From assembly GCF_037126465.1 (NCBI RefSeq), contig NC_088206.1:28026790-28090789 (forward strand): DNA of 64,000 nt, given 5' to 3'. This DNA is from Ornithodoros turicata. Lineage: Eukaryota; Arthropoda; Arachnida; Ixodida; Argasidae. Both the position numbers and the translations under genes were made by a program. Of this stretch, positions 55,813-64,000 are shown in pieces (positions within the stretch are counted from its first letter, which is position 1; every line of letters begins with the position of its first letter). Under the pieces are notes generated by a model, which was given only the letters and a program-made list of their open reading frames with translations, was not told where the DNA came from and made no database searches.

Positions 55813-57590
55813 TCCTGGCCATGTCGCAACACGAATAACTTTTCATAAGTTTTCCTGCCACTGCTGTGACCTGCCAAGGCCGAGTCATGAAAGTAACGTA
55901 TGAAAGACTTACGCAGCTTCCGTGGCACTACGACTCTGAATGGGGATGTACCGTCATCGTCATCCGCCTGGGGTATGTACCTGAACAGGATGCCATCCTC
56001 GCCCAGCAGATAGGAGTCGTGCCGTCCGTCAGACGTTCCGGTGTCTGCCGAGACCTGCTCAGCTAACCATTGAGACACCCGCTGACAAAGGCCGTCCGCT
56101 CTCTGAGCGTTTAGGAGCTGCTCTCTGCTCACGACCGTGCCCCAGGACGAGGATCCGTCCCGTGCCACTTGTGCTGCTGCCAGGAGTTGAGAAGGCGCCT
56201 CGGTGCTTACCTCTTCCCCCTCCGGTAGAGGCGCACGGGATAGTGCGTCCGGTACCACGTTCGTGGAGCCCCGCCTGTACTCCACGTTGAAGGAGTAGCC
56301 TTGTAGCTTCAGGGCCCACCTGGCGAGACGTCCAGCTGGGTTGTGGAGCCGCTGCAGCCATGAGAGTGCCTGGTGGTCAGTCTGGACGGTGAAAGTGCTG
56401 CCATCCAGGTAGAGATCAAACTTCCTGAGAGCGAAGATGATCGCCAGGCACTCCTTTTCCGTGACGGAATAGTTCCGTTCTGCCGGATTCAGCGTGCGAC
56501 TTGTAAAAGCCACTGGACAGAGAATAGCGTCATGCTCCTGCAAGAGAACTGCGCCAACACCATAATCGCTAGCATCTGTTTGCACAACAAACGGTTTATT
56601 TAGGTCGGGCAAATATAGCCTGGCCGTATTAGCGATTGCATGAGATAGAGCTCGGAAGGATTGTTCCTGCTGTTCTCCCCAATGCCAGCGTGTGTCTTTG
56701 CGCAACAACTGGTTAAGCGGCTGCGCTAACTGAGCACAATTAGGAATGAATTGCCGGTAAAAGCCAACCATACCTAGAAAACGCTGCAAGGCTTTTACGT
56801 TACCGGGAACCGGAAACTCCATGATCGCCTTTAGCTTGTCATCGCTAGGACTGATGGTGCCTCCGTCCACCACGAAGCCGAGAAGGCTGATCCTAGGCGA
56901 TGCCAGCTGTACCTTGCGGGGGTTAATGGTTAGCCCCGCCTGCTTCATCCTTGCAAGGACGATTGACAGGTGTTCCAAGTGTTCCTGAAAATTTCTGGAA
57001 AACACTACGACATCATCCATGTACGCCATCGCGAAATTGTACTTCGCATCTCCTAATACGGTGTCCATCAACCGCTGGAAACTGGCTGGTGAGTTAGACA
57101 GACCGAAAGGCATCCGTACGAACTCGAACAGACCCCTATGACAGGTAAAGGCTGTCTTCGGGACATCCTCCGGGGCAACTTGGATCTGCAAGAACCCTCT
57201 GCTACAATCAAGCGTTGAAAACACCGCAGCGTTGCCCAGGGAATACATGATTGATTCGATGGACGGGAAGGGATAAGAGTCCCTTACAGTTACTGCGTTA
57301 AGTCGACGATAGTCGACGCATAACCTTGCCGTACCATCACGTTTCGGAGCCAGGACGACAGGAAACGCCCAAGGGCTCTGGGATCTCTGAACTGCACCGG
57401 TTTGGAGCATTTCTTCTAAAGCAGCGTCTAACAAAGCACGCTTATGTACGCTCAAAGGTCTTGGATTACAACGCCAGGGCCTAGCGTTACCCGTGTCTAT
57501 GCTATGCTGTAACAGAGACGTCTTACCGGGGTTTTCCGTAAAGATACCGTCGTACTGCCGCAATACTTGTTGACGGCTGACGGCGCTCCT
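55809..57590 (-). CDS. Gypsy-2 reverse transcriptase and RNase H
   Basis: Homology starts near 57590, although the frame is open from 57899. Reverse-transcriptase blocks are present: NPRPLSVHKRALLD, RLCVDYRRLN, MPFGLSNSPASFQ and the catalytic YMDD (MAYMDDVVVF). The connection is FLGMVGFYRQFI. RNase H follows with QTDASDYGVGAVL, TEKECLAI and TDHQALSWL. The frame ends at 55809, where integrase begins in a frame displaced by one base. No stop occurs within the domain. It copies the element RNA in the cytoplasmic particle. Confidence 0.9.
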   Translation of the reverse strand, partial: RSAVSRQQVLRQYDGIFTENPGKTSLLQHSIDTGNARPWRCNPRPLSVHKRALLDAALEEMLQTGAVQRSQSPWAFPVVLAPKRDGTARLCVDYRRLNAVTVRDSYPFPSIESIMYSLGNAAVFSTLDCSRGFLQIQVAPEDVPKTAFTCHRGLFEFVRMPFGLSNSPASFQRLMDTVLGDAKYNFAMAYMDDVVVFSRNFQEHLEHLSIVLARMKQAGLTINPRKVQLASPRISLLGFVVDGGTISPSDDKLKAIMEFPVPGNVKALQRFLGMVGFYRQFIPNCAQLAQPLNQLLRKDTRWHWGEQQEQSFRALSHAIANTARLYLPDLNKPFVVQTDASDYGVGAVLLQEHDAILCPVAFTSRTLNPAERNYSVTEKECLAIIFALRKFDLYLDGSTFTVQTDHQALSWLQRLHNPAGRLARWALKLQGYSFNVEYRRGSTNVVPDALSRAPLPEGEEVSTEAPSQLLAAAQVARDGSSSWGTVVSREQLLNAQRADGLCQRVSQWLAEQVSADTGTSDGRHDSYLLGEDGILFRYIPQADDDDGTSPFRVVVPRKLRKSFIRYFHDSALAGHSSGRKTYEKLFVLRHGQE

Positions 57591-58212
57591 CCTCAGGACC
57601 ATGGAATGACCCCAAGACAGTCGGGAGAGCAGACGGTTCGGTGGAGACTGCTGCAGCTTGCTGTGCTGTGCAATCGTCCGCTGCCGTGGCGAAGGGGAAG
57701 AACCCTGTCGAACCGTGGTATACGTATCCTCCATTGGGCAGGTCCAGCGCCAACTTGTGCCGGATGATGAAATCCCTGCCCAGGATAACGGGCACTGCCA
57801 GGCCAGGAAGGTGAACGAAGCGCTGCTTTCGCCGTCTCCCATCGAAACGGAGCCACAGCACAACTGCAGATTGTGCTGGAATGACGTCATTGGAAGCAAG
57901 ACGAAGGGTGACCTCAGTAGTCTGCAGAACTACTTGTCTTTGCAGGCAGTGCTCGTAAACACAGTCGCCGATGAGAGAGAGTGAAGCTCCCGTGTCTATA
58001 AGGGCGATGTAGTTTCTGCCCAAAATGCGAACTGCGATATTTGGTTCTCTGTCCTGAATGCCATTCCGAACAGAGAGAGCAAAAGGAGCTAATGCGTCTC
58101 CTTTGGTTGTCTTGCTGCTTGCAGAGCCAGCTTTTGCATGATCGAGGCCGCTGCTAGCGACCGCTCGTTCGCTCTTTCGGCAGATAGCCGACGTCGTTAA
58201 GCGAGCGTTCAT
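57523..58212 (-). CDS. Gypsy-2 protease
   Basis: ATG 58212 overlaps the gag stop in ATGA, suggesting reinitiation or a -1 shift after gag. The aspartic protease motif LIDTGASLSLIG has its catalytic Asp at residue 73. The later VILGRDFI is the usual second motif (ILGxDF). The frame ends at 57523, where RYLYGKPR overlaps the reverse-transcriptase frame's RQYDGIFTENPGK. One extra base near 57580 in this copy explains the switch. Confidence 0.85.
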   Translation of the reverse strand: MNARLTTSAICRKSERAVASSGLDHAKAGSASSKTTKGDALAPFALSVRNGIQDREPNIAVRILGRNYIALIDTGASLSLIGDCVYEHCLQRQVVLQTTEVTLRLASNDVIPAQSAVVLWLRFDGRRRKQRFVHLPGLAVPVILGRDFIIRHKLALDLPNGGYVYHGSTGFFPFATAADDCTAQQAAAVSTEPSALPTVLGSFHGPEEERRQPSTSIAAVRRYLYGKPR

Positions 58213-59432
58213 GGACGTCGGCTGCGGCCGTTTCCCGTTGGCACATTACGGGTATTCGGCCCTCGGTGCGGACAGTCCCGACGGAAATGTTCGGGGCTGC
58301 CGCAATTCCAACAACCGGCGGACCTTTGCGGCTGCGGGCCCGGTAGACGCTGCCGTTCCCGCTGCCTGTCCGTAGTTTCGCCAGCTGTGTTGCCGGGTTG
58401 ACCACGATAATTAGGCAGGACGGGTCTGTCATGGCTCGTTCCTGCGGGGATCGCCCTCTGTCCATGACGGAAGGGATCAATTGCTCGGCGGGATGGCTCC
58501 GCATAACGATTGCGGTGGTGCTCATCCTGTCCCACTGCAGGTAGGCGTTCGACCGAGGCTGCTCCCGCTGACCACGCACAGCGTGGTTCTAACGCCCATT
58601 CAGGCGGCGGCGGGGGCCGATATTCGAGTTCGGCTAGGAGGTCGCCCTGTATGGTACGAGCCTCCTGCGCCAACGCTTCAAGACTATCAAAGCGATGGGC
58701 TCGAAGGTAGGGCCGGAAGCGGGGGTGGCACTGACGGATAGCCCGTGCTACTCGCTGCTGCTCTGTTGCAGTTGGTTCTGCTCTGCTGTACAGCTCTTGC
58801 AGGGCCCGTACGAATTCTGCCAACGTCTCATCTGGATGCTGAGTACGTTTGTGCAGCTCCTCCAGGATACGATATTCGTAATCCGGGGGAAGGAATTCGT
58901 TTTTAAACCGCTGCTTGAAGTCCTGCAAGGACGTGAACCTCGACTGCAGTCGAAGCCAGCGGGCGGCGTCTCCTACCAAAGCAACCTGCAGGATGCGTAG
59001 GATCAGGACTTCCTCTGAGACTCCCATTCCGGTCTGATAGGCCGTAAGGTCATCTAAGAAGTCTGCGACTGACTTTCTATCGGTATACCCTGAGAACGTA
59101 GGAACAGGGTTTATCAGTCGGACGGGCGCTTGTGCCTGCGGCGGCGAAACCAACCCGGCATCAAGGCGTCGCGTCATCAACGAGCACAGCTCTGCCATAC
59201 GTGACAGAAGCTCTGCCGTTGCTGTGGTGTCTGACTGCGGCACTGCAGATACCGTAGTCGACGTACCTTGGGATGGAGGCACGGCAGGTGCCTTCACATC
59301 GTCGGCCGGTCCTCTCGGCTCCGTAGGCGCCGGGGCGACGTGTACCGGCCGCCCCTCCGAGTGGGACCGTTGGGGTACCGGAGCTTTTGCTCCGCTCCGG
59401 AGGTTGTACCCGCGTGGAGGCGTACGGTCCAT
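58209..59432 (-). CDS. Gypsy-2 gag
   Basis: 407 codons from ATG 59432. The N terminus is Pro/Ala/Thr-rich. A capsid-like middle follows (FSGYTDRKSVADFLDDL, ARWLRLQSRFTSLQDFKQRF, FLPPDYEYRILEELHKR). At the end lies one CCHC knuckle, CWNCGSPEHFRRDC, before an Arg-rich tail. It forms the particle and binds the element RNA. The stop overlaps the start of the protease frame. Confidence 0.88.
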   Translation of the reverse strand: MDRTPPRGYNLRSGAKAPVPQRSHSEGRPVHVAPAPTEPRGPADDVKAPAVPPSQGTSTTVSAVPQSDTTATAELLSRMAELCSLMTRRLDAGLVSPPQAQAPVRLINPVPTFSGYTDRKSVADFLDDLTAYQTGMGVSEEVLILRILQVALVGDAARWLRLQSRFTSLQDFKQRFKNEFLPPDYEYRILEELHKRTQHPDETLAEFVRALQELYSRAEPTATEQQRVARAIRQCHPRFRPYLRAHRFDSLEALAQEARTIQGDLLAELEYRPPPPPEWALEPRCAWSAGAASVERLPAVGQDEHHRNRYAEPSRRAIDPFRHGQRAIPAGTSHDRPVLPNYRGQPGNTAGETTDRQRERQRLPGPQPQRSAGCWNCGSPEHFRRDCPHRGPNTRNVPTGNGRSRRP

Positions 59433-59660
59433 CCGCTGTACGGGTCAGGCACCGGACACAACTAGAATACTCAGACAAAACGAGCAGCAAAAATGCTGCC
59501 CCAACAAAGCGAGATACAAAGAAAAAAATGAAAGAACACGAAGTAATTGAAGTACCACAATCCGGCGGTATCACACTGAAACAAAACTTGACACACTAAA
59601 ATGGAACGAAAAAAATAGAACGTGCCACGTCCTCCACGTCATCGAACGAACGAGCTCGGG

Positions 59661-59678
59661 CCCCACGTCTGGGCGCCA
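59661..59678 (-). promoter_or_regulatory. Primer-binding site of Gypsy-2
   Basis: Two bases after the 5' LTR the minus strand reads TGGCGCCCAGACGTGGGG. This is the usual TGG start and is close to a tRNA-Lys-type primer site. The tRNA identity is a guess. Confidence 0.75.
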
Positions 59679-59680
59679 TT

Positions 59681-60006
59681 TGTGGGAGCCTATTCCCACT
59701 CTCGGGGGCAAAGCCCGTCCATTCGACTCCCGTGGAAAGCGAGGCACAGAGACAAAGTCAAAATACAGGAAGAAACGTGATATTTAATAACTCACATAAT
59801 CTTTACACCGAGAATGTTCTCCTAAGCCAGTCGTTATTAGCCCCGTATCCGAGGCCAGCCGCTCCAGGCTCTGATCTCGCTCACACGCGCTCACGGTTTT
59901 TGATCTGTCCAAGCCCAGGCTCCTCCCACAGCGCGTAAGGCTAACATCTGAACTAGACACAGGTTTTGCCTGGTGCCATCTATGTGTGGTGGCCGGATTC
60001 ACCACA
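59681..60006 (-). repeat. 5' LTR of Gypsy-2
   Basis: 326 bp, the same length as the other LTR. Differences seen: ATT against CCA around 59833-59836 (53629-53632 in the partner) and A against C near 59951. The transcription start and promoter lie within it but cannot be placed precisely. Confidence 0.92.
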
Positions 60007-60010
60007 ACCC

Positions 60011-60239
60011 TTACCGCGTGAGAGCTAATTTTGTAGAGAACGAAGCTGGCGCACATTATCTTACAGCTAAACACTATTTTAAAAATGACGCTCACTTCCA
60101 TAGCTTTTACGTTAATAAAGCATTCAACTACTTCGCCGCTACGAGCTACGATCCGCCGCGCCATCTGCAAGGTCGTCTGTGTTATCGCGTTTATTGTTTA
60201 CGTCGTGGGCGGTCGTGTTGGTCGCGCGAAGAGAAGTAA
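60011..60239 (+). CDS. Second half of the open frame split by Gypsy-2
   Basis: Continues the frame of 53319-53476 once the element and one target duplication are removed. It stops with TAA at 60237-60239. The C-terminal part is Arg/Cys-rich (CLRRGRSCWSREEK). Unrecognised. Confidence 0.25.
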
Positions 60240-60489
60240 ATGACATGTTCGTGGTTGTTGTGTTAATCATTCGAGAGACCTACATATGAGTGGTGTGGTT
60301 TTGGTGTTCGGGGATGCAAAAATCATGTTCGTTCACCATCGGCGGCAGGCGTTTTTACCACAAGATTCAACAGGAGAGCGCGCGAAAACGAATGTGGTTC
60401 AAAGCACTCGGTTATTAGATGTAGCAGTCGTGTGGTATGTGCTGAGCTCATTTTGCTGCCGATGACTACGAAGATGCCGTAGAAGGCGA

Positions 60490-60794
60490 TTTTTTTTTTT
60501 TTTTGATTGGGTGTTAGCGCCGCGAAGCAACTGTGGCTATGAGCGACGTACAGATGTGGACAGACGGAGAGAGGATAGCAGGAAGGAGTGGGGGACAGGG
60601 GGGTTAGTATGCGTCCTGGGCCGACTTCAGGGGGAACTGTGCCGACATTCGTCTGGAAAGTCTTCGGAAAACCCAGGGAAAACCTCAGACAGCACAGCCG
60701 GCGGTAGGATTCGAACCCACCACCTCCCAGTCTTTAGCACGACCTTGGTTACCACCAACGAGCGGACGCCTTAGCCCACTCGGCCATGCCGCTG
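60490..60794 (-). mobile_element. tRNA-derived SINE, Ruka-like, 305 bp
   Basis: It is flanked by GTAGAAGGCGA (60479-60489 and 60795-60805) and ends in an A-run on the minus strand. The 5' end has a pol III A box (TGGCCGAGTGGG) and B box (GGTTCGAATCC at 60717-60707), as in a serine-type tRNA. A tRNA-unrelated body follows with GGTTTTCCCTGGGTTTTCC. Serine-tRNA-derived SINEs of this layout are known from ticks (Ruka). Confidence 0.85.
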
Positions 60795-60805
60795 GTAGAA
60801 GGCGA

Positions 60806-63727
60806 ATTGCGAAGACGTCCGAAGCACACTGATGCTCAGTACCCAGTGATTTTGCTTCATCGAGGTGACGAGTGTCGACATTTTTTTTTTTTTTAGTCTT
60901 TGGACAGGTGCAGAACATTAGTATGACGTCAACAAGAGGAGAAGAAACCGATGAGAACTACTAGCTTGTTTGAAGGGTACGAGAATAGTTCCTGTTGAGA
61001 TGGAGTTATGACTTTATGACTAAGGAACACTAATTAATTTTCTAGAGATGCATCCTCTACACTTGAATACCGAGTGCAACAGCAAACGTTCATTGTCTTT
61101 GAAGCCGCAACTACTGGAATTGTTCAATGTGTGTCAGAGCTGCAGTGAGCCATGCAAGGTTACCACATCATATTGGTCCCAAAATTTGCAGTTCCCCTAT
61201 CTCGGACGCAACTGTCATTTCTCTTTATTGCTCTTCCGATCCTACCTTCCAGAAATGAATATGGTTCACCATACACTGCATGGGCACTGCCTTTCTCTGC
61301 TCATGCTTTCGGTTTCTTATTCTGTTGAATAAATCTTCACTTGAGTTTGCAGCCATTACGCTGTCTACTGTGTTTGCCCCTCATCTATATTGATGTGCTC
61401 TAACGGTATAGCACATCAACATCCCAGCAACCTTCCAAACAACCTTGCCTAGTCCTACTTTTGGGTGGAAACTACACGATGTGGTAACATCCACATATAT
61501 AAAGTTTTAGTCGACGGAGATTTGCTGTTTTTGTACAACCTTCATTGTACATTTCTTTTGTCTCACTTAGCATGCCTGAAGAAATGTTCTGATCTTCATC
61601 AAGATGACAGGTCATTGTTTGATCTGCAGCATCATTTTTCCTGTAATCTTTTCACCAACAGAGAATACAAAAGTGAACAAATGGTAAAATATAACTAGCT
61701 TGTTAAATTCAAAAGGGAAAGATGAAACTGTTTATACTTCTTTTGTTTATTTTGTTGTGGGTTTTACAACTGTACGTTCAAGTGCGTCAAAACATCAGAA
61801 GGCAGGAAGTCCTACTCTATTTCCTGAATCCCTGGACAATAAAAAAGAAAGATATAGTTTGAATTGGGACAAAACGTTGCTTCTGCTCTTATATTATATT
61901 TCAATTAAATGTTACGATGCATTTGTAGTGTACACTGAAGCCAGTTTCAATTTGCAGGGCTGTCAAAAGTACTTTACAAAAGTACATCTCAATTACAGTA
62001 ACAGAGAACTTACGCAATAAATTATTTAGCCATTTTGGAGTACTATGCACACCAATGGTGCATTGTTAACTTTGAACCCAGATCAAGGGTTAATAATAGT
62101 TGAAGTCAGCCCTCAAGTCCTTCTTTACAAATGTTAGTTGGCGACGTGATAATGAATCAGAAGTACTCCGTTTAGCAAAACAGAATTAATTAAGTGTTAA
62201 ATCCCAATCTTGGTTCAATTATTAGTTGACATTTGGAAACGTGGTCACTAAGAAGTATACTAAAAGGTTATGAACACAATTCAGCTGAATGACACTGATG
62301 AAAATTGTCTTATTTACTCCTCACATATACAAGTGAGACATGAGTATAACCTACAAATACATCTATGCCCACAGGTTACTTAACCTTCCAGGTACAAACT
62401 AGTAATTATAATATGCTGTGACAGCAAAGAAAAAGCAATGAGAAAAACTTGCAGCAAACAAGAAATGAAAATGTGCTGACAACAGTTCTACAGGTCAGCG
62501 CACTGATGGGAAAGCATCCCTAATAGCATGCATGACGCAGATCGAGATCCAGTGGAGTATTTTCTATTGTATTTTCACGGAGCACCCCATATCCTTGTGA
62601 ATCGCCAACGGGTGGTAAAACGGAATTTCCTGCAGAAATAAGAGTTTTCGATCCAGTTTGCCGTTCAAGTAGCGCGTAAAGATCACATGGCGCTGCCGTG
62701 TACGTTGCCATGCTCTTCGGTTTCTCGGATGTATGTAAAAGACACTGGCAGTACTTCGGTGTCAAGGCACAGTATTTCAGAATATTCGTTAGTTCTGATG
62801 CAATCGTCTGTCTGCTTTTCACACGCATTCTCAACCTCTAGGCAGCAAAAACCGTAGTATCCACCGTAGTATCCGTCGGTTTGCATTTCACACATGAACA
62901 CCTGCACGACGAAAAAACAGCGCTTGTTTCGGCTTACATAAGTGCTTCTCCCTGATACATGGAAATTTCACAAAGCAGTCCATGTTCACGGCACGGTGAG
63001 CTACTCCTGAGGACGAATGTGACTCCGATTAATCTCTGGACGAGGAATCTTCTGCTGCGAAGAACACACTTTCCAGCACGCTAACGCACGAACAACAGTT
63101 CTGTGTGAGCGACAGTTCTCGAATGCGGAATTCCAGCACACTTAATTCTGGATTCTGGATGCACTGCCTGAGGGAACTCCAGCATGCTTTCCCAACATGA
63201 ATGGTCGCAACTTCTACGAGCAGTGTTGTACTTACTGAAAGCAATATGAAATGCTATGCCTTGACAGGTTATGTTGATATCCTTCTTAAGACCGTAGAGA
63301 GATGTTGCTTGCTGCCCTTATTCCAAATCGCACTATCAGAAACAAGCCCACTTGCCACTAAGCCGATGAGTATTTCCTCACAGTCAGGACAATCAAGGGA
63401 ATGAATCACTGAGGCTCAGAAAAGCTGTTTTCTATGTGGATCTCATCCAGGACAGAGACATGAGTAGCCCCAAGAAAGCACCAGGTTTCTTTGAATTTAG
63501 ATGTTCAGCTTTTAATTTCCTCCTTCCCCCTTTTTTATGTAGTACCTGATTTAGCCTTTTACAGCTTTGGAGATTGAGGATGTGGAGGTGATGTAAGAGG
63601 TGGAATTAGCCTTTAGGCACAATGAGGCAAAGTGTGACAACAAACCTTCTGAGCATGTTTATGTATCGTACACACAGAGAGGATAGGTATTACAATAGAT
63701 GTTACACCTTTTTCTGGTTCTGATATT
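60806..63727. other. Unassigned region
   Basis: No gene was recognised. There is an A/T-run at 60881-60894, an AT-rich segment at 61700-62400 and several short open frames. The minus-strand frames 62907-62683 and 62834-62520 overlap and have a protein-like composition (for example DGYYGGYYGFCC) but no known motif or splice support. Confidence 0.35.
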
Positions 63728-64000
63728 TATTTATTCATGAATATACCTCAAAGGCCCTTGCGGGCATTACATGAGGGGGGACAACATGGGTCACTTAACA
63801 AATACAGAAGTTACAAGGAACATACATATTTGAAAGACAAACGCTGCTTTTCATTTGTGCATCAGTTTTGCTCAAGAAATTGTAGCAACGGTAAACAATG
63901 TCACGACGAAAGGAGTGCTCATCTACCCTTCCGCAAGACTCATTAAAATGACACAACATACTGAACTGATGAACCATGCATCATCCTGAGAGCTATAAGT
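63728..64000 (-). mobile_element. Probable LINE 3' end, minus strand
   Basis: On the minus strand, CCGCAAGGGCCTTTGAGG is followed by an ATAAATAAATA tail (63733-63725). This resembles the short repeat-capped 3' ends of CR1/L2-type LINEs in arthropods. The upstream frame (DEHSFRRDIVYRCYNFLS) may be the end of its ORF. It runs off the window. Confidence 0.35.

Larger units (their letters stand above)
53477..60006 (-). mobile_element. Gypsy-2, complete LTR retrotransposon, 6.5 kb
   Basis: Two 326-bp LTRs (TGTGGGAG...CACCACA as read on the plus strand) are flanked by ACCC (53473-53476 and 60007-60010). They differ at about four positions, three of them clustered, so the insertion is recent. Coding order on the minus strand is gag, protease, reverse transcriptase/RNase H, integrase and a third ORF. 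Reverse transcriptase before integrase places it in Ty3/Gypsy. Confidence 0.93.

Noticed and set aside
60690..60794. Serine tRNA gene
   Set aside because: A and B boxes are present, but the sequence continues into a SINE body and A-tail and is flanked by an 11-bp duplication, so it is a tRNA-derived SINE.

Overview
This is a transposon-dense piece of an arthropod nuclear genome, most likely an ixodid tick. GT-AG introns, AATAAA signals, a serine-tRNA-derived SINE of the tick Ruka type (60490-60794), and Gypsy, Penelope, LINE, mariner, hAT, P and Polinton-type elements all point that way. The tick assignment rests mainly on the SINE and is an inference. No conserved host housekeeping gene was recognised.

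Layout. 1-2369: unassigned DNA, a 28-bp minisatellite, and two adjoining minus-strand remnants of Polinton/adintovirus-like capsid-region genes. 2370-18547: a truncated Polinton-like element (copy A), split by a 10.7-kb near-perfect foldback (4450-15149) with ends AGTAGTATAG...CTATACTACT and a 6-bp target duplication. The foldback has two 4.8-kb arms around a 1.16-kb core. The core holds one intact two-exon gene and one broken paralogue. Copy A carries a cassette of two small unknown genes (15755-16453) and an inverted partial repeat of it. 18548-24614: a broken THAP-domain gene with duplicated small exons, two MITEs, a foldback LINE-tail insertion, a LINE 3' end, an unassigned exon and a hAT-type MITE. 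24615-32118: a complete 7.5-kb Polinton-ended element (copy B, 6-bp duplication CACCTT) carrying another copy of the cassette and a Tc1/mariner-type MITE.

32250-44226: a decayed Gypsy element interrupted by a deleted mariner and, further on, by a complete P element (34926-41575). The P element has 19-bp terminal repeats, a 7-bp duplication and an eight-exon THAP9-like transposase gene whose exons join in frame to about 977 residues. 44227-49400: a second, unrelated and broken P-type transposase pseudogene carrying a repeat-rich insertion. 51030-52345: a LINE reverse-transcriptase fragment cut by a 933-bp internally deleted relative of the P element. 52584-53250: a Penelope GIY-YIG remnant. 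53477-60006: a young, complete Gypsy element on the minus strand (326-bp LTRs differing at about four positions) with gag, a frameshifted pol and an extra zinc-finger-like third ORF. 60490-64000: the SINE, unassigned DNA and a LINE-like 3' end.

How the parts relate. Nesting gives the order of events: Gypsy-1 is older than its mariner and P insertions, copy A is older than the foldback, and the LINE fragment is older than the P MITE. The most unusual items are the intact P element, the foldback with its private gene family, and the two-gene cassette carried on Polinton-ended elements that lack any visible polymerase, integrase or capsid gene.
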